This document shows positions 1-4,534 of a DNA stretch of 5,375 nucleotides, one piece after another. Each line of letters opens with the position of its first letter. Position 1 is the first letter of the stretch. A model generated the notes under the pieces. It was given only the letters and a program-made list of their open reading frames with translations, was not told the origin of the DNA and made no database searches. Source of the stretch: an uncultured Ruminococcus sp. (GTDB lineage: Bacteria > Bacillota > Clostridia > Lachnospirales > Lachnospiraceae); the NCBI GenBank assembly GCA_900555215.1, contig USKR01000110.1:1-5375 (forward strand), written 5' to 3'. Both the position numbers and the translations under genes were made by a program.

Positions 1-212
1 GGTGTTCTCGGTGGGTAGACCGTATCATACAGTTCCGTCATGGAAATGGTCTGAAGCCTGCCGTTCCCGGATTTCTCCAGGTTTTGTGCGGCTTGCAGAT
101 TGATTTGTGCTGTTTCATTTGCTATAATTTCATTGTGTTTTTTTATATTCGGCTGCGCCCCATCTGCGCCAACAGATGATACGGGAGCAGTCGTTTTCAT
201 TTTTTCTGTCAT
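1..212 (-). CDS. N-terminus of RepA-like AAA/RecA-fold ATPase (partial, runs off left edge)
   Basis: Only the first 70 codons are present, starting MTEKMKTTAPVSS and continuing open to the window edge. The first 50 or so residues are polar and low in complexity. The segment ISMTELYDTVYPPRTP at about residues 56-71 closely resembles the lead-in to the Walker A region of RepA-like ATPases ('AAA family ATPase') on clostridial mobile elements; I recall this from family knowledge. The Walker motifs themselves would lie beyond the edge. These proteins are hexameric replicative-helicase-type ATPases, used in element or plasmid replication. The ATG overlaps the stop of the upstream 107-aa gene as ATGA, and an AAAGGAG ribosome site sits in that gene's last codons, so translation is probably coupled. 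The exact function is inferred because the catalytic part is not visible. Confidence 0.75.
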   Translation of the reverse strand, partial: MTEKMKTTAPVSSVGADGAQPNIKKHNEIIANETAQINLQAAQNLEKSGNGRLQTISMTELYDTVYPPRT

Positions 213-532
213 TCATCTTCTCCTTTCAAACCGTATAATGTGATTGCGATTACCTGCAGCGTGTAGAGCAGCTCATCATTGTCAGGGCTTAATGTTTTCA
301 GCCGCTTTAATTCTTCATAGATAGCAGCCATCTGATTTTTCAGAGCCTTATACACCCTCGGATTACCCTGTACTACTACGTCCCAGCACAGCAGACGCCT
401 TGTGATATAATCCTGCTTTGTCAGACCGGACAGTGCAACCAAATCGTTAATCAGCTTTGCTTCCTCGTCCGATACCCGGAACGCTACTGTATGATTGCGC
501 CATCGCCCTTTGTAATCAAGTGTTCTTTCCAT
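209..532 (-). CDS. Ribbon-helix-helix MobC-like mobilisation accessory protein
   Basis: This 107-aa protein has an N-terminal ribbon-helix-helix pattern at about residues 15-50. A beta strand HTVAFRVS is followed by helix EEAKLINDLVALSG and then LTKQDYITRRLL, as in the DNA-binding part of MobC/NikA relaxosome proteins. The rest (about 58-103) is helical, with a charged amphipathic stretch (VYKALKNQMAAIYEELKRL). Similar proteins are common next to integrases and RepA-like ATPases in Lachnospiraceae elements, often left as hypothetical. The likely role is binding oriT or another element site, or autoregulation of the operon. The start is supported by AAAGGAG seven bases upstream of ATG. That site lies inside the last integrase codons, and the genes overlap by 17 bases, which implies coupled expression. 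The DNA-binding fold is fairly secure. The mobilisation role is inferred, since no relaxase is in view. Confidence 0.75.
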   Translation of the reverse strand: MERTLDYKGRWRNHTVAFRVSDEEAKLINDLVALSGLTKQDYITRRLLCWDVVVQGNPRVYKALKNQMAAIYEELKRLKTLSPDNDELLYTLQVIAITLYGLKGEDE

Positions 533-1616
533 TTGTGTTCTCCTTTGTCATTCTCTCCATTTCCAGTTTCTCCGCCATTTGCGTCTGCACCGTAGGGAAC
601 AGGTGAGCATAGCGGTAGGTGATTTTCTCTGCCTCATGCCCCATGCGCTCCCCAATCGCCAGCACAGAAAATCCCATGTTAATTAACAGAGAAACTGCGC
701 TGTGACGAATATCATGCACCCGTATCTTCTTTACACCTGCCTGCTTCGCCCCTCGCTCCATTTCGTGGTTGAGATAGGATTTTGTGACCGTAAACATTCT
801 CTCGTCCGGCTGAATATCATACAGCATTTTGATATATTCCTGTATTTCTTCGCAGAGAAATGGCGGCATTTTAATTGTACGGTTACTCTTTTTCGTTTTT
901 GGGCTTGTGATAATGTCCCGTCCTTTGGAACGGTGATACGTCTTGCTGATCGTGACCGTCTGTTTCTCAAAATCAAAATCAGCAGGCGTAAGAGCCAGAA
1001 GCTCGCCAGAACGGATTCCACACCAGTAAAGCATTTCAAAGGCATAATAGGAACGGGGCTTATCCATCATGGCTTCGGAAAATTTCAGATATTCTTCTTT
1101 CGTCCAGAAGTTCATTTCTTTCGGAACCTCATTTCCCATTGTTCCTGCTCTCCTTGCCGGATTGTAGGGCAGATTATAGAAGTTTACCGCATGGTTGAAA
1201 ATCGCTGTCAGTTGGGCGTGTATCGTTTTCAGATAATCCGCTGAATAAGGCTTTCCTTTCTCGTCCCGGTATGCCATCAGTTCATTCTGCCATGCAATAA
1301 CGTCCTTTGCTTCAATCTCTGCTATCTTTCGATTCCCGAAATACGGTAAAATTTTTGTGCGGATTACATGGCTTTTGGATTCCCATGTGCTTTCTTTCAT
1401 CCGCTGCTTTTTGTCAGCTTCATAAATCTCAAAGAAACTGGCAAACGTCATATCCAGTTTCGCTCCCTGTTTCAGCATTACCTCATGCTCCCACGCTAGT
1501 GCTTCTCTCTTTGTAGCAAATCCCCGTTTCTGCGTCTGCTTCCGCTCCCCTTTCCAGTTCGTGAAACGATAGATTACCCGCCACGTTCCCGTAGCGTTAT
1601 CTTTGTATACAGCCAT
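516..1616 (-). CDS. int: Tyrosine recombinase / site-specific integrase of the element
   Basis: This 366-aa protein has the full layout of a Firmicute phage/ICE integrase. It has an AP2-like arm-binding N-terminus (about 1-46, MAVYKDNATGTWRVIYR...), a SAM-like core-binding domain (about 55-155), and a C-terminal catalytic domain (about 170-350). All expected catalytic residues are visible: Arg202 in CGIRSGE, Lys240 in SPKTKKS, His301 and Arg304 in HDIRH, His327 in MGHE, and nucleophile Tyr336 in YRYAHL. It should catalyse integration and, with the Xis-like protein, excision by Holliday-junction recombination at att sites. Start: ATG with AAGGAG eight bases upstream, 18 bases after the excisionase-like gene. 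Lying next to guaA and reading away from it, it is the likely agent of insertion there. The gene appears intact. Confidence 0.96.
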   Translation of the reverse strand: MAVYKDNATGTWRVIYRFTNWKGERKQTQKRGFATKREALAWEHEVMLKQGAKLDMTFASFFEIYEADKKQRMKESTWESKSHVIRTKILPYFGNRKIAEIEAKDVIAWQNELMAYRDEKGKPYSADYLKTIHAQLTAIFNHAVNFYNLPYNPARRAGTMGNEVPKEMNFWTKEEYLKFSEAMMDKPRSYYAFEMLYWCGIRSGELLALTPADFDFEKQTVTISKTYHRSKGRDIITSPKTKKSNRTIKMPPFLCEEIQEYIKMLYDIQPDERMFTVTKSYLNHEMERGAKQAGVKKIRVHDIRHSAVSLLINMGFSVLAIGERMGHEAEKITYRYAHLFPTVQTQMAEKLEMERMTKENTNGKNT

Positions 1617-1624
1617 TTAATCAT

Positions 1625-1630
1625 CTCCTT
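1625..1630 (-). promoter_or_regulatory. Ribosome binding site of int
   Basis: The minus strand reads AAGGAG eight bases before the integrase ATG. It lies in the 18-base gap after the stop of the excisionase-like gene, so both are read from one message. Confidence 0.8.
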
Positions 1631-1634
1631 TCCG

Positions 1635-1814
1635 TCAATCGCTGTAACAAACCTTTTTATGAAAAAATGTAGCGCTCACACGTCCCGCCACTGTCAGATA
1701 GCCCTGTTTCTGTAATTCTGCATTCAGTTCTCGCACAATCTGGTAGGCTTTTGACTTTGACACACGCAATTCCTCTGCCACTTCTTCCACTGTCATAAAT
1801 GATCTTTCTGCCAT
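1635..1814 (-). CDS. Excisionase-like small helix-turn-helix protein
   Basis: A 59-aa protein begins MAERSFMTVEEVAEELRVSK. Residues about 7-32 form a helix-turn-helix of the MerR/excisionase kind (TVEEVAEELRVSKSKAYQIVREL), followed by a basic, wing-like tail (YLTVAGRVSATFFHKKVCYSD). Proteins of this size and pattern lie directly upstream of tyrosine integrases in many Firmicute ICEs and act as directionality factors (Xis) or DNA-binding accessory proteins. The start is set by GGGAG eight bases upstream; another ATG eight bases upstream is out of frame. It is the first gene of the int operon, ending 18 bases before int. The gene is short but supported by its RBS, promoter, position and motif. 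The excision role is inferred from position and fold. Confidence 0.85.
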   Translation of the reverse strand: MAERSFMTVEEVAEELRVSKSKAYQIVRELNAELQKQGYLTVAGRVSATFFHKKVCYSD

Positions 1815-1860
1815 ACTGTCATCTCCCTTTCTTAACTATTTTTGTTTAACGCCTATATGT

Positions 1861-1889
1861 ATAATACTAAATAAATTCCGTTAAGTCAA
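1861..1889 (-). promoter_or_regulatory. Promoter of the xis-int-mobC-repA operon
   Basis: The minus strand reads TTGACT (1889-1884), exactly 17 bases, then TATTAT (1866-1861), a near-consensus sigma-A promoter. It lies about 50 bases upstream of the excisionase-like start. Its -35 box is embedded in TTAAGTCAA, a 9-mer that recurs at 1980-1988 in the leader of the divergent regulator gene. A repressor bound there could cover the -35 box. Confidence 0.8.
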
Positions 1890-1933
1890 GTGGCTTACAG
1901 AAAAATATTAACTTTTTTTATTTAAGTTTTTTC

Positions 1934-1962
1934 TTGCTATTCCTCTTGTGTCATGCTATACT
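1934..1962 (+). promoter_or_regulatory. Extended -10 promoter of the XRE regulator gene
   Basis: The plus strand shows TTGCTA at 1934-1939, a 17-base spacer, and TATACT at 1957-1962 preceded by TG one base away (TGCTATACT), an extended -10. An A/T tract (about 1900-1932) just upstream could act as an UP element. Transcription would start near 1969, at the left edge of the palindrome AACAAATTTGTT, giving a leader of about 58 bases before the ATG at 2027. Confidence 0.75.
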
Positions 1963-1965
1963 AAA

Positions 1966-1985
1966 TTCAACAAATTTGTTTAAGT
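1966..1985 (+). repeat. Near-palindromic element at the regulator transcription start (copy 1)
   Basis: The sequence TTCAACAAATTTGTTTAAGT contains a perfect 12-bp palindrome AACAAATTTGTT (1969-1980), extended by outer A/T pairs to 1966-1983 with one mismatched pair. An almost identical copy in inverted orientation lies at 2696-2716, near the element end. Its position at the predicted +1 suits an autoregulatory operator; the distant copy suits an integrase or Xis arm site instead. Confidence 0.7.
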
Positions 1986-2026
1986 CAAAATGATTGTATC
2001 ACTATAACTGCAACGGAGGTTTTATT

Positions 2027-2509
2027 ATGGCAATCGGCAAGCGAATCCGCTTTTTCCGTAATCGGAAAAGCATGACACAAAAACAACTCGGTGAAATTCT
2101 CGGCTTTCTCGGAAAGACCTCTGATGTCCGTGTAGCGCAATACGAATCCGAAGCCAGAAAACCCAAACTCGATCTCGTCAAAGAAATGGCTCACGTCTTT
2201 GATGTCAGTCCACGGGCACTCGACGTGCCGGATATAGACAGCTACCTTGGTCTTATGCACACCCTCTTTGCTCTGGAAGATATGTACGGGCTGAAAATCG
2301 GAGAGATTGACGGAGAAGTGTGTCTGCGGTTGGACAAATCCACCGGCTCCACTTACTCCACCATGTTTGATATGTTCCATGCATGGCAGGAACAGGCTGC
2401 TCGTCTGGAACAAGGGGAGATAACCAAAGAGGAATACGACCAGTGGCGGTATAATTATCCGGCGCTGGATACATCCGGACAATGGCATAAAGTTTCGCCT
2501 TCAAAGTAA
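2027..2509 (+). CDS. XRE-family helix-turn-helix regulator, apparently truncated at its C-terminus
   Basis: This 160-aa protein begins MAIGKRIRFFRNRKSMTQKQ. An HTH_3/XRE DNA-binding domain spans about residues 6-65: MTQKQLGEILGF, then the recognition region around VRVAQYESEARKP, then AHVFDVSPRAL. An alpha/beta C-terminal part (about 68-160) follows, with DSYLGLMHTLFALEDMYGL and GEITKEEYDQWRYNYP, which I recognise from regulators on other Lachnospiraceae elements. The ATG at 2027 is chosen because GGAGG lies seven bases upstream; an in-frame TTG at 1994 has no such site. It lies divergent from the int operon, so a role as the element's repressor or switch is likely. After the TAA at 2507 the same frame stays open for 17 codons (LSDYLVEAFKDRLKPDK) before TAA TAA. 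These codons look like the usual C-terminus of the family, so a nonsense mutation seems to have removed it. The N-terminal DNA-binding domain is intact. Confidence 0.88.
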   Translation: MAIGKRIRFFRNRKSMTQKQLGEILGFLGKTSDVRVAQYESEARKPKLDLVKEMAHVFDVSPRALDVPDIDSYLGLMHTLFALEDMYGLKIGEIDGEVCLRLDKSTGSTYSTMFDMFHAWQEQAARLEQGEITKEEYDQWRYNYPALDTSGQWHKVSPSK

Positions 2510-2563
2510 CTCAGCGATTATCTCGTAGAAGCCTTCAAAGACAGGCTAAAACCAGACAAATAA
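2510..2563 (+). pseudogene. Detached C-terminal codons of the XRE regulator
   Basis: Directly after the regulator's TAA and in the same frame, 17 sense codons (LSDYLVEAFKDRLKPDK) lead to tandem stops TAA TAA. The residues form a plausible amphipathic terminal helix and match my recollection of how intact homologues end (a stretch like ELSD-LVEAFKD-LK). One change, GAA to TAA or similar, would explain the split. The ancestral gene would be 2027-2563, encoding 178 residues. This remnant has no start of its own and is not translated unless the stop is read through. Confidence 0.6.
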
Positions 2564-2583
2564 TAATTTCATTACAGACGCAA

Positions 2584-2631
2584 AAAACCTTACCGACTTT
2601 CAGCTTCATTTCTGAAAATCAGTAAGGTTTT
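2584..2631. terminator. Bidirectional intrinsic terminator between the regulator gene and guaA
   Basis: Arms of 20 bases (2584-2603 and 2612-2631) pair along their full length with two G-T wobbles around an 8-base loop (CTTCATTT). The stem is bounded by A and T runs. On the plus strand it ends GGTTTTCTGTT, stopping regulator transcripts. On the minus strand it ends GGTTTTTTGC, stopping transcripts that leave guaA. It lies inside the element end, so the element supplies the terminator for its host gene. Confidence 0.88.
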
Positions 2632-2655
2632 CTGTTATTGAAGTATTCTGTTATT
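2630..2655 (+). repeat. Direct repeat TTCTGTTATT x2, period 16
   Basis: Perfect 10-bp copies lie at 2630-2639 and 2646-2655, immediately after the terminator stem and close to the element's right end. The first overlaps the terminator's last two T. Paired short direct repeats near an element end are typical of integrase or Xis arm sites, but no protein can be assigned. Confidence 0.55.
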
Positions 2656-2675
2656 CAGTGAGTGATACCCGAAAT

Positions 2676-2693
2676 GTTGCCAAATCGTTGCCA
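2676..2693 (+). repeat. Direct repeat GTTGCCA x2, period 11 (candidate integrase arm sites)
   Basis: Perfect 7-bp copies lie at 2676-2682 and 2687-2693 and start 11 bases apart, one helical turn, so two bound domains would sit on the same DNA face. Tandem arm-type sites with this spacing, near the end of an element encoding an AP2-type integrase, are a recurrent pattern. The assignment is inferred from position. Confidence 0.6.
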
Positions 2694-2695
2694 GC

Positions 2696-2716
2696 ACTTA
2701 AACAAATTTGCTTGAA
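2696..2716 (-). repeat. Near-palindromic element close to the element end (copy 2, inverted)
   Basis: Read on the minus strand this segment matches the 20-base element at 1966-1985 throughout, apart from one extra G after TTCAA. It includes the CAAATTTG core and the GTTTAAGT flank. The two copies flank the regulator gene head to head, about 710 bases apart. Here it lies between the GTTGCCA repeats and the guaA stop codon, which favours binding by a recombination protein. Confidence 0.7.
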
Positions 2717-2740
2717 ATCCGTATAAACACTGGGTTTTTG

Positions 2741-2764
2741 GAGTTCATTTCATCACTCAAACTC
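2741..2764. other. Candidate attachment-site core at the guaA 3' end
   Basis: The window-internal junction between element and guaA must lie close to the guaA stop codon at 2753-2755. A 24-base imperfect inverted repeat spans it: GAGTT at 2741-2745 and AACTC at 2760-2764. Flanking inverted arms around a short spacer are what a tyrosine integrase core site looks like, and the last codons of guaA are a known target. The second copy would be at the far end of the element, off the left edge, so the exact crossover region cannot be fixed here. Confidence 0.45.
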
Positions 2765-4300
2765 TATCGTCCCCGGCGGCTTACTCGTCAGATCATAAAA
2801 TACCCTGTTGACCCCCCGCACTTCATTAATGATCCTGCTCATCACCTTACTGAGCACCTCATACGGGATCTCCGCCGCCTCAGCGGTCATAAAATCAATC
2901 GTCTTCACGGCTCTCAGCGCCACCGCATAGTCATAGGTTCTCTCATCCCCCATAACTCCCACAGAACGCATATTTGTCAAAGCCGAAAAATACTGATTGA
3001 TCTCTCTGTCCAGACCGGCATTTGCAATCTCTTCCCGATAAATCGCATCTGCATCCTGTACGATCTTTACCTTCTCCGCCGTCACCTCGCCGATGATACG
3101 GATTCCGAGTCCCGGTCCCGGGAATGGCTGACGGAATACAAGGTCTTCCGGAATTCCCAGCTCCAGTCCCGCCTTGCGCACCTCGTCTTTAAACAGATCG
3201 CGCAGCGGCTCGATGATTTCCTTGAAATCAACATAGTCCGGAAGTCCGCCTACGTTGTGGTGAGATTTGATCACTGCGGACTCGCCGCCCAGACCGCTTT
3301 CAACCACATCCGGATAAATGGTTCCCTGTGCCAGGAAATCCACAGCTCCGATTTTCTTTGCCTCTTCCTCAAACACGCGGATGAATTCTTCGCCAATGAT
3401 CTTACGCTTCTGCTCGGGCTCTGTCACACCGGCCAGCTTGCTGTAATATCTCTCCTGCGCATTCACACGGATAAAATTCAGATCAAAGCTGCCGTTGGGT
3501 CCGAAAACAGCCTCCACCTCATCGCCCTCGTTTTTGCGCAGAAGGCCGTGGTCTACAAACACACATGTAAGCTGTTTCCCGATAGCTTTGGAAAGCAGGC
3601 CTGCTGCCACGGAAGAATCAACGCCGCCGGATAAGGCAAGCAGCTCTTTTCCATCTCCCACTTTTTCGCGGATCGCCGCAATGGAGCTCTCAACAAACGC
3701 ATCCATCCTCCAGTCGCCCGCACAGCCGCACACATTCTTTACGAAATTATTGATCATCTTTGTGCCCTCTGCAGTGTGGAGCACCTCCGGATGGAACTGG
3801 ATCGCATACAGTTTCTCAGCTTCATTTTCTGCCGCTGCCACCGGGCAGTCTGCAGTGTGCGCGGAAATCTCAAATCCCGGCGCTACCCGCGCGATATAAT
3901 CAAAATGGCTCATCCAGCAGATCGTCGGCGTAGACACATCTGTAAATACCTTAGATGATGTTTTATCTATCAGGACTTCTGTCTTTCCATATTCTCTGAC
4001 ATCTGCCTTCTTCACTTCACCGCCCAGCACATGCATCATAAGCTGCGCTCCGTAGCACAGTCCGAGCACCGGGATTCCCAGCTTGAATAACTCATCCGTA
4101 TATGTGGGAGAGTCCGGCAGATAACAGCTGTTCGGTCCTCCGGTCAAAATGATTCCCTTAGGATTCATTTCTTTGATTTTCTGGATATCCGTTTTGTAAG
4201 AATAAATCTCACAATACACATTACATTCTCTCACGCGTCTCGCAACGAGCTGATTATACTGCCCGCCAAAATCGAGTACGATCACTAATTCATTCTTCAA
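2753..4300 (-). CDS. guaA: GMP synthase (glutamine-hydrolysing)
   Basis: This 515-aa enzyme converts XMP, ATP and glutamine to GMP, the last step of de novo guanine nucleotide synthesis in the cytosol. The class I glutamine amidotransferase domain spans about residues 1-195, with nucleophile Cys82 in GLCYGAQ and His170/Glu172 in FHPEV. The ATP-pyrophosphatase domain follows, with the PP-loop SGGVDSS at 224-230. The dimerisation domain includes [13 protein letters not shown] (390-402) and ends [10 protein letters not shown]. Length and motifs are normal for the family. The start is TTG at 4300, with AGGAGG six bases upstream. An in-frame ATG at 4369 would add 23 residues of non-family sequence, but it lies inside the -10 box. 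The C-terminal -IEFE differs from the -IEWE I recall for many family members, at the codons next to the inserted element. The gene appears functional. Confidence 0.97.
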   Translation of the reverse strand: MKNELVIVLDFGGQYNQLVARRVRECNVYCEIYSYKTDIQKIKEMNPKGIILTGGPNSCYLPDSPTYTDELFKLGIPVLGLCYGAQLMMHVLGGEVKKADVREYGKTEVLIDKTSSKVFTDVSTPTICWMSHFDYIARVAPGFEISAHTADCPVAAAENEAEKLYAIQFHPEVLHTAEGTKMINNFVKNVCGCAGDWRMDAFVESSIAAIREKVGDGKELLALSGGVDSSVAAGLLSKAIGKQLTCVFVDHGLLRKNEGDEVEAVFGPNGSFDLNFIRVNAQERYYSKLAGVTEPEQKRKIIGEEFIRVFEEEAKKIGAVDFLAQGTIYPDVVESGLGGESAVIKSHHNVGGLPDYVDFKEIIEPLRDLFKDEVRKAGLELGIPEDLVFRQPFPGPGLGIRIIGEVTAEKVKIVQDADAIYREEIANAGLDREINQYFSALTNMRSVGVMGDERTYDYAVALRAVKTIDFMTAEAAEIPYEVLSKVMSRIINEVRGVNRVFYDLTSKPPGTIEFE

Positions 4301-4306
4301 CGTCTT

Positions 4307-4312
4307 CCTCCT
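4307..4312 (-). promoter_or_regulatory. Ribosome binding site fixing the TTG start of guaA
   Basis: A perfect AGGAGG on the minus strand lies six bases before TTG AAG AAT GAA. It directs translation to [13 protein letters not shown], the normal N-terminus of the amidotransferase domain. Confidence 0.88.
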
Positions 4313-4367
4313 GTAAAATACGGACCTGCTGCTCTTCAGGCGCCGGACCGCTTGTTCTTCTGTATCC

Positions 4368-4396
4368 ATTATAGTGGAGCCCCCCCTGTTTTACAA
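4368..4396 (-). promoter_or_regulatory. guaA promoter
   Basis: The minus strand has TTGTAA (4396-4391), a 17-base spacer and the consensus TATAAT (4373-4368). Transcription would begin near 4361, giving a leader of about 60 bases. The leader has no convincing purine riboswitch and is short for one. The spacer contains a run of seven G (4386-4380), which could vary in length. This promoter makes guaA independent of the upstream transporter gene. Confidence 0.82.
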
Positions 4397-4483
4397 GCAT
4401 TTCTTGCTCCACCCTTTTTTGCTCCGTCCTGTTTACCCGTCGCCGCACTTTTCCCGTCCGAACGCCCGGCTGTGCCAAGTCAC

Positions 4484-4534
4484 ATCCATTCTCTTTAATT
4501 CATATAAAACAAATCAATATCATATAGAATGGAT
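4484..4534. repeat. 9-bp inverted repeat spanning the MATE gene stop codon
   Basis: ATCCATTCT at 4484-4492 and AGAATGGAT at 4526-4534 are exact reverse complements around a 33-base AT-rich loop that contains the transporter's stop codon. On the minus strand no T run follows, so it is not a standard terminator. It may help end or stabilise the transporter message, or may be chance. I see no other terminator between the two host genes. Confidence 0.4.

Larger units (their letters stand above)
1831..2026. promoter_or_regulatory. Divergent control region between the int operon and the regulator gene
   Basis: This AT-rich region (1815-2026 in full) separates the two divergent transcription units and contains both promoters. 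It carries several TTAAGT-type elements: TTAAGTCAA at 1881-1889 and 1980-1988, and TTTAAGT at 1921-1927. A near-palindrome sits at 1966-1983. The arrangement resembles immunity/recombination switch regions of temperate phages and ICEs, where an XRE repressor or Xis binds. Specific binding partners cannot be assigned from sequence alone. Confidence 0.55.
1..2764. mobile_element. Integrase end of an element integrated at the 3' end of guaA (partial)
   Basis: The stretch holds a complete recombination module: excisionase-like protein, tyrosine integrase, XRE regulator and repeat clusters. It also holds a MobC-like protein and a RepA-like ATPase that runs off the left edge. It ends at the stop codon of guaA, a housekeeping gene known as an integration hotspot for tyrosine-integrase elements. 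MobC-like and RepA-like genes suggest an integrative and mobilisable or conjugative element, or an integrated plasmid, rather than a phage; no phage structural gene is in view. The right boundary is inferred to lie within about 2740-2764. The left boundary and the second att copy are outside the window, so size and cargo are unknown. Confidence 0.8.

Noticed and set aside
702..1244. 180-codon plus-strand frame across the integrase gene
   Set aside because: It is antisense to the catalytic half of int, with low-complexity, Phe/His/Arg-rich translation and no start context.
1981..1990. Second TTGACT on the minus strand as an extra int promoter
   Set aside because: No acceptable -10 box lies 16-18 bases downstream; the TTGACT at 1884-1889 has a perfect spacing partner.
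1994..2026. Upstream TTG start for the XRE regulator adding 11 residues
   Set aside because: GGAGG at 2014-2018 is correctly spaced for the ATG at 2027 and would be inside the extended coding sequence; the XRE fold starts at MAIGKRIR.
2708..3634. Long open frame (308 codons) on the plus strand antisense to guaA
   Set aside because: It lies opposite the strongly conserved guaA coding sequence, has no ribosome site, and its translation has no recognisable domain; it is a shadow frame.
4301..4361. Possible purine riboswitch in the guaA leader
   Set aside because: The leader of about 60 bases is too short, and I found no three-way junction pattern or transcription-terminator hairpin, only weak local pairing (CCTG/CAGG).
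4404..4425. Direct repeat TTGCTCC x2 upstream of the guaA promoter
   Set aside because: It is only 7 bp in a T/C-rich tract, has no relation to a promoter element and is likely chance.
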